DNA from: a bacterium
Lineage (GTDB): Bacteria; T1Sed10-126
Direction: 5' to 3'
Assembly (NCBI GenBank): GCA_003554945.1
Contig: PWHN01000114.1
Location: forward strand, 1 to 25,391
Length of the DNA stretch: 25,391 bases
The notes beneath the pieces are model-generated. The model saw only the letters and a program-made list of their open reading frames with translations, was not told where the DNA came from and searched no databases. Position 1 is the first letter of the stretch. Each line of letters starts with the position of its first letter. Shown here piece after piece: positions 1 through 5,419 of this stretch. The position numbers were made by a program, and so were the translations under genes.

Positions 1-36
1 CAGCTTAAAACTCAAAGCCTAAAGCTGAAAGCTAAT
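1..36 (+). repeat. Dispersed heptamer-type repeat, inverted copy of 5080-5115
   Basis: Read on the minus strand, this block is a run of drifting 7-mers (AGCTTTC, AGCTTTA, GGCTTTG, AGTTTTA). It matches positions 5080-5115 read on the plus strand with about five mismatches in 36 bases. Two near-copies 5 kb apart show this is a dispersed module rather than chance low complexity. No function is known. Confidence 0.65.
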
Positions 37-107
37 TCAAAATCATCAAGTGCTCATAATCTTACCCCAGTTCTTTAACTTGATTTTGGCTTTGATCTTC
101 CGATGTT

Positions 108-142
108 ACTGATCACCGACTACTGATTGCCGATTACCGGTC
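108..142 (+). repeat. Heptamer array (ACTGATT-type)
   Basis: Five consecutive 7-bp units can be read: ACTGATC, ACCGACT, ACTGATT, GCCGATT and ACCGGTC. The same unit family occurs at 2340-2360. Its reverse complement (AATCGGT) opens the array at 2275-2330. The array resembles the short tandemly repeated heptanucleotides (STRR) known from filamentous cyanobacteria, but here the units drift from copy to copy. Confidence 0.6.
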
Positions 143-177
143 TTGACCTCGCCTAATCTCCTCATCTCCTCATCACA

Positions 178-225
178 ACTTCCCCACTTTCACACTTTCT
201 AACTTTCCCACTTTCCAACTCCAAG
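178..225 (+). repeat. Octamer array, opposite in orientation to 895-1075
   Basis: Six 8-bp units follow in register: ACTTCCCC, ACTTTCAC, ACTTTCTA, ACTTTCCC, ACTTTCCA and ACTCCAAG. Reverse-complemented, the core becomes RGAAAGT. That matches the octamer family (AGTTAGAA, AGTTTAAA) on the other side of the pilin gene at 895-1075. The pilin transcription unit is therefore bracketed by related octamer arrays in opposite orientation. Confidence 0.65.
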
Positions 226-395
226 GGGAGAAATTGCTCTAAATTTTACTATTGATGGTTTGGATTTACATCAGGAAAGAAAACATACAGGTGGGAATTG
301 TTTCTAATAATTAAGAATTATCATACGCAATTTTTTTGAACAACTTTACCTCCGAGGCTCAGATCAGATGGATGCAGATGGAGATGTAGATGTAC

Positions 396-435
396 AAAAA
401 AAAAAGCTGCCGGCAGCGATATAGCTGCCGGCAGC
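396..435 (-). terminator. Intrinsic terminator of the pilin gene
   Basis: Two copies of the 12-bp sequence GCTGCCGGCAGC (406-417 and 424-435) flank the 6-nt loop GATATA. On the minus strand they are followed by ten T residues (the A run at 396-405). The hairpin begins about 20 nt past the pilin stop codon. Each arm is itself a perfect palindrome, so the DNA can also extrude as two small hairpins. This is a textbook rho-independent terminator for a strongly expressed gene. Confidence 0.92.
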
Positions 436-456
436 ATGACTTTTATTAAATCAAGT

Positions 457-879
457 CTAAACAGCTGGATCCGTGGCGTAAAAATTACCTGTATCGGGAT
501 CAAAATACATTTCCTCACTGGTTTCTCCCTCTTCATCTTCCCATGTACAGCCAACATCATCAACGTGAATAACTTCGACTTGGCCATCCGTAATTGTAAT
601 ATCCCATGCTGCCCCTTCAGTATCATCAGTAATTCGCGAAGGGAGATATGCATCCCAACCCGCTGCCCAATCACCGTTGGAGCTCTCAAAATCACAATCA
701 TTATCCATTTGACATTGGGTGGCTGCAGTTTGGATGGTAGCCATATCTCCCTGTGCACCGGATACGCGTGCATCACAGATGGCGTCCATGACCTGGGGCA
801 CGGCGGCCGCGGCCAGGATACCAATGATGGCGATGACAACCAGCAGCTCAATCAGCGTAAAACCTCTTACATCACTCAT
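457..879 (-). CDS. Type IV pilin (major-pilin-like prepilin, N-methylation motif)
   Basis: A 140-residue prepilin, the structural subunit of a type IV pilus or a closely related pseudopilus. The leader is only six residues and ends in Gly6. The prepilin peptidase (PilD) would cut before Phe7, giving a mature protein that starts FTLIELLVVIAIIGILAAAA, with the conserved Glu at mature position 5 and a hydrophobic assembly helix. The globular part is acidic and contains Cys residues that could form a disulfide. It lacks the C-terminal length of large pilins and could also be a GspG-like pseudopilin. The ATG at 877-879 is supported by a strong AAGGAGG ribosome site at 889-895. Expression probably starts at the sigma54 promoter near 1279-1295 and stops at the terminator 396-435. 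Assembly genes pilB, pilT and pilC lie 8-14 kb upstream. The family call is firm; major versus minor pilin is inferred from the strong expression signals. Confidence 0.93.
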   Translation of the reverse strand: MSDVRGFTLIELLVVIAIIGILAAAAVPQVMDAICDARVSGAQGDMATIQTAATQCQMDNDCDFESSNGDWAAGWDAYLPSRITDDTEGAAWDITITDGQVEVIHVDDVGCTWEDEEGETSEEMYFDPDTGNFYATDPAV

Positions 880-894
880 CTAAATCAACCTCCT

Positions 895-1075
895 TAGAGT
901 TGAAAAGTTAGAAAGTTTAAAAGTAAAACCGTAAAACCGAAAAATCAAACTTAGAGTTGAAAAGTTAAAAAGTTAGAAAGTTTAAAAGTAAAACCGTAAA
1001 ACCGAAAAATCAAACTTAGAGTTGAAAAGTTAAAAAGTTAGAAAGTTTAAAAGTAAAACCGTAAAACCATAAATC
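895..1075 (+). repeat. Three tandem copies of a 57/65-bp repeat made of octamers
   Basis: Copies begin at 895, 952 and 1017, and each starts with TAGAGTTGAAAAGTT. Each is built of 8-bp units: AGTTGAAA, (AGTTAAAA), AGTTAGAA, AGTTTAAA, AGTAAAAC, CGTAAAAC, CGAAAAAT. Copies two and three carry one extra octamer that copy one lacks, so the length difference is exactly one unit. The array lies in the presumed 5' untranslated leader of the pilin mRNA, directly upstream of its ribosome site. Confidence 0.85.
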
Positions 1076-1100
1076 GTAAACCTTTTCCCCCTCACCCAGG

Positions 1101-1194
1101 CCCTCTCCCTCCAGGGGAGAGGGATTTTTAGCAAGCTCACCCGAACCCTCTCCTTGGGCCGTTTTACGGTCCCTCCAGGGGAGAGGGATTTTTT
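1101..1194 (+). repeat. Two GAGAGGG hairpin repeats with T tracts
   Basis: Positions 1101-1123 form a 9-bp stem (CCCTCTCCC / GGGAGAGGG) with loop TCCAG, followed by ATTTTT. A second copy at 1147-1188 has its left arm separated from its right arm by about 17 extra bases and ends in a T6 run. Similar C-rich/G-rich hairpins recur near 1590-1660, 3540-3560, 5140-5165 and 21295-21345. On the plus strand they look terminator-like, but no plus-strand gene precedes them, so I treat them as a dispersed repeat. Confidence 0.55.
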
Positions 1195-1278
1195 AACGAC
1201 ACTTTTAAAAAATTGTGAAAGATCCTTTGGATCCCGGGGATTGGTTAATGGCCGGGATGAAAGCTCACTTATTTATTA

Positions 1279-1295
1279 AGCAATTTGTGTGCCAG
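1279..1295 (-). promoter_or_regulatory. Sigma54 (-24/-12) promoter driving the pilin gene
   Basis: The minus strand reads CTGGCACACAAATTGCT, which matches the sigma54 consensus TGGCAC-N5-TTGC. The invariant GG (1293-1292) and GC (1281-1280) have exactly 10 bases between them. Initiation is expected near 1268, about 390 nt upstream of the pilin ATG. No other gene lies between. Two sigma54 activators of the NtrC family are encoded in this window, and PilR-activated sigma54 promoters are the known mode of pilin control in Pseudomonas. Confidence 0.8.
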
Positions 1296-1307
1296 TTTTT
1301 GCTGTGA

Positions 1308-1325
1308 TTGTGAATTTTATCACAA
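1308..1325. promoter_or_regulatory. CRP/FNR-like palindromic operator next to the sigma54 promoter
   Basis: TTGTGAATTTTATCACAA is a palindrome of perfect 6-bp half-sites with a 6-bp spacer. It contains TGTGA-N6-TCACA, the consensus for CRP-family regulators. It lies 13-30 bp behind the -24 element, centred about 48 bp upstream of the predicted pilin start. It could bind a CRP/FNR-type protein or an NtrC-type activator. The symmetry is seen directly; the binding factor is inferred. Confidence 0.6.
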
Positions 1326-1439
1326 CTTCCGGTGTATTGGCAACTCATGGCTATGATCAGCAATTATTCGTTTTTTTAATTTGGGTTTCCAAAACGTCTG
1401 GATAGCTGAATTTGTCATTTTTTTGACGTTAAGGTGTTG

Positions 1440-1693
1440 AGGCTATGACGGAGGTGTTTTGCGATGGGGCGATAGGGCGCGTTGGCGAGAAGCGAAAGTG
1501 CGAAGAGCGAAAAATCGTGAAAAACAAAAAAACATGGATTGCGGATCGTAGTCCGCAATGACGAACGTTAGATCAAGTTCCCCCCTCACCTGTGTCCTCT
1601 TCCTCGAGGGGAGAGGAAAGTGTGGGGGCTGTGTTTTCTCCCGCGGGGGGAGAGGAAATTAGCCGAAGGAAGAGGTTTTTTTTGGGAAAGATT
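1440..1693. repeat. Mosaic of dispersed repeats between pilin promoter and toxin remnant
   Basis: No gene is visible. In order there are GCGATGGGGCGAT words (about 1461-1475), a GCGAGAA/GCGAAAG/GCGAAGA run (about 1484-1515) also present at 7446-7480, and a palindromic repeat at 1534-1567. The last is an inverted copy of 21258-21291 with a single mismatch in 34 bases. Two GAGAGGA-type hairpin repeats follow (about 1580-1660). The stretch 1195-1440 holds only the promoter elements listed separately. Confidence 0.6.
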
Positions 1694-1696
1694 TTC

Positions 1697-1843
1697 TTAC
1701 TCAACCTCAATAAGAGAAGCTACGAGATCTGGTTTTTCGGTGCGAAATAAATCAGCGTAGCGAGGTTCAGCAGCCTCTGTTACGGAAAAAACTCTATCCT
1801 GAAGAGGATACAGTTTCTCTTTGTAATACGAATTCGAGTCCAT
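1697..1843 (-). pseudogene. Remnant of an AbiEii-type nucleotidyltransferase toxin
   Basis: A 48-codon frame starts at the ATG 1841-1843 and ends at TAA 1697-1699. Its first 20 residues (MDSNSYYKEKLYPLQDRVFS) match the conserved N-terminus of AbiEii/AbiGii-family nucleotidyltransferase toxins (YY..LYPLQDRVL). In intact members this is followed by the GG-T/S-x-DD nucleotidyltransferase core. Here the core is absent and the frame runs into an unrelated-looking acidic tail (VTEAAEPRYADLF...). About 200 or more residues are missing, so the toxin cannot be active. The start overlaps the 3' end of the upstream partner gene by 50 nt, the usual coupling of such pairs. I recognised the family from the N-terminal motif only, so another family with this motif remains possible. 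Confidence 0.55.
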
Positions 1844-2099
1844 TTTTAACAGCCGGATCCCTGATTTTGTCCTTGATTTTTGACCAGTTTTCCGCCAGAA
1901 GCTCCAGCGGAATCAGTTCGCGCAGCTCGTAATAGTTCAAATTATTCACTGCCCGGGCCAGCGCCCAGTCCTGGTCAAACCAGCCTTCCTCCTCTCTGCC
2001 GTATAGATACTCTAAATATTGTTCCAGACTTATGTCATAATCCCAGAGGAGTTTCTTTTCTAACAATTTTCTTTCCGTGTCATTGTTTAAATTTACCAT
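1794..2099 (-). CDS. Small partner protein of an AbiEii-type toxin locus (likely antitoxin or associated factor)
   Basis: A 101-residue protein from ATG 2097-2099; a GTG three codons earlier is possible, but the GGTGA ribosome-site-like element suits the ATG. It has an LLWDYDISLEQ motif near residue 20 and a stretch resembling small proteins often found directly upstream of AbiEii-like nucleotidyltransferase genes (…ELRELIPLELLAENW…). No membrane segment or signal peptide is seen. Its 3' end overlaps the toxin remnant by 50 nt, as in intact pairs. The C-terminal residues (ETVSSSG) may have been changed by decay of the junction. With the toxin gone, the gene may be an orphan on its way to loss. 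The role is inferred from context; the family has no established name that I can give. Confidence 0.5.
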   Translation of the reverse strand: MVNLNNDTERKLLEKKLLWDYDISLEQYLEYLYGREEEGWFDQDWALARAVNNLNYYELRELIPLELLAENWSKIKDKIRDPAVKNGLEFVLQRETVSSSG

Positions 2100-2174
2100 G
2101 AGTATCACCAGTTAAGTTCTCTAAGATGCGAAGGAGTGCGGGGTGCCTGCCGTCAAGCAATTATAAATCGCCAG

Positions 2175-2485
2175 GTAACTATTTAGCGCCCCCAGCGTTA
2201 TTGCGGTTTTGATCCCACGTTCGTCATTGCGGGAACGTATGACGTCCCAAGGCTTGACCCGCAAGAAGTTCAGTAATCGGTGTTCGGTGTTCGGTGTTCG
2301 GTGTTCGGTATTCGGTGATCGGTAAACGGTTTTGACGTTACTGATTACTGATTACCGATTACTGCTCTACCCTATGGATTCCGGCTCGGAGGCCGGAATG
2401 ACGTCAAGTTCAAGGTGAATTCTGGGTCACTTGTGCAGGAGGACGGAACCTGGAATATTTTGTCAGGGTCACACTAAACAAATAC
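2175..2485 (-). mobile_element. Probable second IS66-like MITE (311 bp), no clear target duplication
   Basis: The left end reads GTAACTATTTAGCG (from 2175). The right end, reverse-complemented, reads GTATTTGTTTAGTG (ending at 2485). Both resemble the ends of the element inserted in higB (2996-3250). The last 41 bases (2445-2485) match 5447-5487 at about 33 of 41 positions. The interior carries a heptamer array and a dRS3-like palindrome (2378-2399). Flanking octamers differ, so the insertion is old or rearranged. The right end stops 4 bp short of the higA stop codon. No transposase is encoded. Confidence 0.55.
2275..2366. repeat. Heptamer array followed by its reverse-complement type
   Basis: Eight 7-bp units run from 2275: AATCGGT, four copies of GTTCGGT, ATTCGGT, GATCGGT and AAACGGT. 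After a 9-bp spacer come ACTGATT, ACTGATT, ACCGATT and ACTGCTC. ACCGATT is the exact reverse complement of AATCGGT, so the two arms could pair into an imperfect hairpin. The same unit family appears at 108-142. Confidence 0.8.
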
Positions 2486-2489
2486 ACCG

Positions 2490-2879
2490 TTAATAAGCTA
2501 CTGGTTTCTGGTTCTGATAGCGTTCTCTGATTTCTTGCAATTCTCCCCGCATTTTTCTTTTTTCCTCAAATAACTCCCAATTTTTACTCAGGCCAATCCA
2601 GAAAGCCGGTCCCGGCGAAAAGACAGCGGATAGTTTTAGCGCTAATCGAGTTGAAATCCCCCAGTGCTCATTACAGATTTTATTAATTGTTTGGCGCGAA
2701 ACCTCAAGTAATTGAGCAACTTCATCCTGGGTAATGTCTTTTTCTTCCAAAAACTGGCGCAAATATACTCCCGGATGGGTTGGTTTACGATGACTGGATT
2801 CCTCACCGGTACGAGAAATACTTTCGGAATTTAGCTGCCCCGGACCGTTTTCGATAGCGTTTTCAATCTTTTCATTCAT
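2490..2879 (-). CDS. higA: HigA-family antitoxin (XRE helix-turn-helix)
   Basis: A 129-residue antitoxin with an extended, charged N-terminus followed by the HigA core. HPGVYLRQFLEE leads into a helix-turn-helix (DITQDEVAQLLEVSRQTINKI), then the family signature of low-residue spacing to FWIGLSKNWELFE. HigA binds and neutralises the HigB mRNA endonuclease and represses the higBA promoter. I take ATG 2877-2879 as the start because AAGGAG lies 8 nt upstream. A GTG at 2886-2888 is too close to that site. The gene begins 12 nt after the higB stop, the normal toxin-first higBA order. The upstream higB is broken by a MITE and a frameshift, so HigA survives without a working cognate toxin. It may be retained as a solitary regulator or as an anti-addiction factor. 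Confidence 0.88.
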   Translation of the reverse strand: MNEKIENAIENGPGQLNSESISRTGEESSHRKPTHPGVYLRQFLEEKDITQDEVAQLLEVSRQTINKICNEHWGISTRLALKLSAVFSPGPAFWIGLSKNWELFEEKRKMRGELQEIRERYQNQKPVAY

Positions 2880-2891
2880 ATTATGCACTCC

Positions 2892-3456
2892 TTAATGATA
2901 ATCGGTGGCTTCAACCTCATAAATATTCCCGTTTTCCTTATCCCATACACATAAATGCGATATTGTTTGTTAATTCTTAGCGAATACCAGAAATCGTAAC
3001 CGTTTAGCGGCCCCGGGGGGTTGTGGGATTGAACGTCATTGCCGGACTTGATCCGGCGAACCAGTGACTTACGGCCGTCATTGCCCGGCTTGACCGGGCA
3101 ATCCAGTGGCTTTGACGTTGACTTCAGACCATTAGAAAATCAACGCCGCTGGATTCCCGCTTCCGCGGGAATGATATTCAAGATCTCTTGGGCGTCGTTA
3201 TCGGGACATCATTTGTTCCAGGAATGGCAGTGAAGGCGCTAAACAATTACCAGAAATCATATCCCGTTAAAGGCTCCGGATTATAAATTTTTAAATCCAT
3301 CGGATTTATCCCCTGGTCAAGAGCGTCCATTATTTCTCTTGCCTTAGAGTGTAGTTCTTTCGGTAATACTTTTCGAGATTTTTTAGTATTCCTTCCCACA
3401 AAAATATCTCTTGTTCCAGTATCTCCAAAAGTTTTGATAGCATTCCTCTCACTCAA
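2892..3456 (-). pseudogene. higB: higB toxin gene split by a MITE and frameshifted
   Basis: HigB is a RelE-fold, ribosome-dependent mRNA endonuclease. The 5' part (3456-3247) encodes the family start (AIKTFGDTGTRDIFVGRN… PKELHSKARE) and breaks off after GYDFW. The 3' part resumes right after the inserted element with YSLRINKQYRI and, in another frame, VWDKENGNIYEVEATDYH, the classic HigB C-terminus. Removing 2996-3250 plus one 8-bp duplication rejoins W to YSLRIN exactly. One further net frameshift (probably an extra TA near 2944-2950) must then be undone to give a protein of about 99 residues, normal for HigB. The start is a TTG at 3454-3456 with GAGG 7 nt upstream, so the original start may also have been lost. 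The toxin is almost certainly inactive. Confidence 0.85.
2996..3250 (-). mobile_element. 255-bp IS66-like MITE inserted in higB
   Basis: The ends are 14-bp terminal inverted repeats: GTAACCGTTTAGCG (2996-3009) and, reverse-complemented at 3237-3250, GTAATTGTTTAGCG, with two mismatches. The element is flanked by the direct repeat CAGAAATC (2988-2995 and 3251-3258), an 8-bp target duplication. Ends beginning GTAA and 8-bp duplications are hallmarks of the IS66 family. No transposase is encoded, so the element is non-autonomous. The interior is almost wholly three palindromic repeats: GCCGGA/TCCGGC (about 3042-3058), ATTGCCCGG/CCGGGCAAT (about 3080-3102) and a perfect dRS3-type palindrome at 3153-3172. 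The clean excision that restores a HigB frame supports a true insertion. Confidence 0.85.
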
Positions 3457-3485
3457 AGTGTAAACCTCACATTTACATTTTTCAA
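3457..3485 (-). promoter_or_regulatory. higB: Candidate promoter of the higBA locus
   Basis: On the minus strand TTGAAA (3485-3480) and TACACT (3462-3457) are separated by 17 bp, giving 5/6 and 4/6 matches to the sigma70 consensus. The -10 box directly abuts the annotated TTG start, so transcripts would begin inside the first codons. That fits a locus whose original start has decayed, or a promoter that really serves higA alone. Confidence 0.35.
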
Positions 3486-3539
3486 GTTTTTTCTGTCTGA
3501 GCTACTACTATGGATCAAAATCATCCCCCCCACCTTAAT

Positions 3540-3560
3540 CCTCCCCCGCCAGGGGGGAGG
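3540..3560. repeat. C-rich/G-rich hairpin repeat downstream of the response regulator
   Basis: CCTCCCCC (3540-3547) pairs with the GGGGGGAGG run (3552-3560). It belongs to the same family as the hairpins at 1101-1194. It follows the stop of the 3588-4922 gene by 28 nt on the minus strand but has no T tract there, so it is at most a weak transcript-end stabiliser. Confidence 0.4.
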
Positions 3561-3587
3561 AGATTAGAAGGATTTTTTGGAGTTTGA

Positions 3588-4922
3588 TTACTCAAGGTTC
3601 AGGCGTTTGATGGTTTCAACGAGGGTGGTGCGGTTCATACCGAGCAGGTCGGCGGCGGCTGATTTATTGCCGCCGGTCTGCTCCAACGCCTGCTCGATAT
3701 AACGGCGTTTGAGCTGGAGAAGCACTGCATCCAGGTCGGGTTCCGGCGGAAAATCAAAACCTGTTTCAGCAAAATTATTTTTCAGGCCAGTAAGCCCGGC
3801 GGCTTGCAGGTTTTCCGGTTCAAGGATTGAACCCACGTCAAGGGCCTGGAGACGCCGAAGCACGTTTTTCAATTCGCGGACGTTACCGGGCCAGTCGTAA
3901 GCGGTCAGCCGCTCTCGGGCCGCCTCAGATATTTCAAATTCGAGACCCATCCGGTCTAAAAAGTAACGGACAAGGACGGGTATGTCGGCCGGTCGTTCGC
4001 GCAGGGGAGGAACGTGCAGTGCAAAAACATTCAGACGGTAGAAGAGGTCATTACGAAATTCGCCGCGCTCGACCATCGCCTCGAGGTCGCGGTTGGAGGC
4101 GGCCAGAACCCGGACGTCGACCGAAGTTGAGCTGTCACTGCCTACGGGGCGGACCTGCTTGTTTTCCAGGACACGCAGCAGCTTGGACTGGAGTTCAAGC
4201 GGCAGGTCACCAATTTCATCAAGCAAAATCGTGCCTCCGTCGGCGGTCTGAAAGAGTCCCCGCCGGTCGGAGCTGGCGCCGGTGAAAGCGCCCTCGGTGT
4301 GACCAAACAGTTCACTTTCCAGCAGCTCGCCGGGAATAGCGCCGCAGTTAACAGTGACCAGCGGTGTCTCGCCGCGGGGACTCTGGTAGTGAATAAAACG
4401 GGCAAAGACCTCCTTGCCGGTACCGCTCTCGCCTTCAATCAGGACGGGATCGGTTTTCGGGACAATACGGCGGGCGTAGTCGACCAGCTTCTGCATCTGC
4501 TCACTCTCGTAGACAAGACTGAAGCTGTCGGCGCGGGCGGCAAGATCGGTGCGTTTCTGTCTTTTAAACTGACGCTCAATTGCCTGGATAAATTCCTCCG
4601 TTTCAAACGGTTTCTGTAAAAAATCGTCGGCCTGGCGGCGGAGGGCTGTAACGGCGGTGTCGGTGTCGCCGTAGGCGGTAACCATGACAACGGGGACACG
4701 CTGGTCTTCTTTTCGCAGCTCGTCGAGAAAGTCAAGTCCGGAGACGCCGGGCATACGAATGTCGGCGACAACCAGGTCGGGGGCATCGCCGCGAAAGAGC
4801 TCCAGCCCCGTCTCGGCATCGGACGCGGTCAGTGGCCGGTAATCGTAAGTTTCAAGCGCCTGGCAGAGAAAATCTCGCATCATCTCGTCGTCTTCAACGA
4901 CAAGGACCGTCTGTTTGGGCAT
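3588..4922 (-). CDS. Sigma54-dependent NtrC-family response regulator (PilR-like)
   Basis: A 444-residue three-domain activator. The receiver domain (about 1-120) has phosphate-accepting Asp54, an acidic pair at 11-12 and Lys104. The AAA+ domain (about 140-375) has Walker A GESGTGKE (164-171), the sigma54-contacting GAFTGA loop (211-216) and Walker B ILLDEIGD (232-239). A Fis-type helix-turn-helix lies at the C-terminus (KSAAADLLGMNRTTLVETIKR, about 420-440). It should hydrolyse ATP to open sigma54-RNA polymerase promoters when phosphorylated. The ATG is backed by GGAGG. It follows the six-TM kinase gene (5490-7445), so the two form a PilS/PilR-like pair, although 567 bp of repeats now separate them. 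The recognition helix resembles FleQ/FlrC/ZraR-type proteins as much as PilR, so the target is inferred. The pilin promoter at 1279-1295 is the obvious candidate. Confidence 0.92.
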   Translation of the reverse strand: MPKQTVLVVEDDEMMRDFLCQALETYDYRPLTASDAETGLELFRGDAPDLVVADIRMPGVSGLDFLDELRKEDQRVPVVMVTAYGDTDTAVTALRRQADDFLQKPFETEEFIQAIERQFKRQKRTDLAARADSFSLVYESEQMQKLVDYARRIVPKTDPVLIEGESGTGKEVFARFIHYQSPRGETPLVTVNCGAIPGELLESELFGHTEGAFTGASSDRRGLFQTADGGTILLDEIGDLPLELQSKLLRVLENKQVRPVGSDSSTSVDVRVLAASNRDLEAMVERGEFRNDLFYRLNVFALHVPPLRERPADIPVLVRYFLDRMGLEFEISEAARERLTAYDWPGNVRELKNVLRRLQALDVGSILEPENLQAAGLTGLKNNFAETGFDFPPEPDLDAVLLQLKRRYIEQALEQTGGNKSAAADLLGMNRTTLVETIKRLNLE

Positions 4923-5209
4923 TGTTGTTCCTCCGTTTTTGAATTTTTTGGCTCCGGCTCACAGGCCGTAATAACACCAAGTTCAAGATGGATTCCGGCT
5001 CGGGGGCCGGAATGACGAGCTTTAGGTCAAGGTCAAAATCAAGAACATGAACAAGATTTTGAGAACTTGTTGAATTTGCATTAGCTTTCAGCTTTTGGCT
5101 TTAAGCTTTAAGCTGGTTTTTTCCGGCTCGGGGGCCGGATCCTCTCCCTCGGGGGGGAGAGCCCGAAGATGCGAGCTTGCGAACGGGCGAAGAGGCGCAA
5201 GACCGAAAA

Positions 5210-5330
5210 TCAAGATCAAGGTCAAGATCAAAAACAAAATCAAGTTCAAGAACGAACCTGACCTAACGAGCGTCATTGTCCAACTTGATTGGGCAATCCA
5301 GTGACTTTGACCCTGATCTTGATGTTGAAC
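5210..5330. repeat. Hexamer array with inverted partner array
   Basis: Seven 6-bp units run from 5210 to 5251: TCAAGA, TCAAGG, TCAAGA, TCAAAA, ACAAAA, TCAAGT, TCAAGA. At 5307-5330 come TTGACC, CTGATC, TTGATG and TTGAAC, which are reverse-complement-type hexamers of the same family. The spacer holds a degenerate palindromic repeat. This array-spacer-inverted-array layout is the same as that of the heptamers at 2275-2366. Confidence 0.65.
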
Positions 5331-5395
5331 TACCGAAGTTACCGATCACTGAACTTCTGCTGGATTCCCGCTTCCGCGAAAATGACAACCAGAAG

Positions 5396-5419
5396 CAGTC
5401 ACATTTTCGACTGTGACTG
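5396..5419. promoter_or_regulatory. Perfect inverted repeat downstream of the kinase gene
   Basis: CAGTCACA (5396-5403) and TGTGACTG (5412-5419) are perfect 8-bp inverted half-sites with an 8-bp spacer. No T tract follows on the minus strand, so it is not an intrinsic terminator. It could be an operator-type site or an internal part of the adjacent MITE-like element. Confidence 0.4.

Larger units (their letters stand above)
1..395. other. Gene-free region downstream of the pilin terminator
   Basis: No coding region is supported here. The stretch holds three short-period repeat blocks (1-36, 108-142 and 178-225, listed separately) and then AT-rich DNA. At 366-393 there is a loose run of GATG/GATGGA words. 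No terminator, promoter or RNA gene was recognised. The block lies 3' of the pilin transcript, so it is probably a spacer before a gene outside the window. Confidence 0.6.

Noticed and set aside
436-897. Plus-strand coding region opposite the pilin gene
   Set aside because: The frame is the antisense shadow of a clear prepilin with a strong ribosome site; the translated product has no recognisable domain.
1101-1194. Plus-strand intrinsic terminators
   Set aside because: Hairpin plus T tract is present, but no plus-strand gene precedes them and the same hairpin recurs in several gaps without the tract, so a dispersed repeat is the better reading.
1340-1372. Second sigma54 promoter on the plus strand (TTGGCAACTCATGGCT)
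   Set aside because: The GG and GC elements are one base too close, and no plus-strand gene follows.
2275-2366. CRISPR array
   Set aside because: Units are only 7 bp with no spacers, and no cas genes are present.
3039-3233. Small plus-strand protein
   Set aside because: It lies wholly within the MITE and translates the palindromic repeats; such frames arise from repeat composition.
2175-3258. Composite transposon carrying higA between two MITE copies
   Set aside because: Both elements have similar ends, but the outer flanks (2167-2174 and 3251-3258) share no target duplication, and the right element has its own perfect duplication inside higB.
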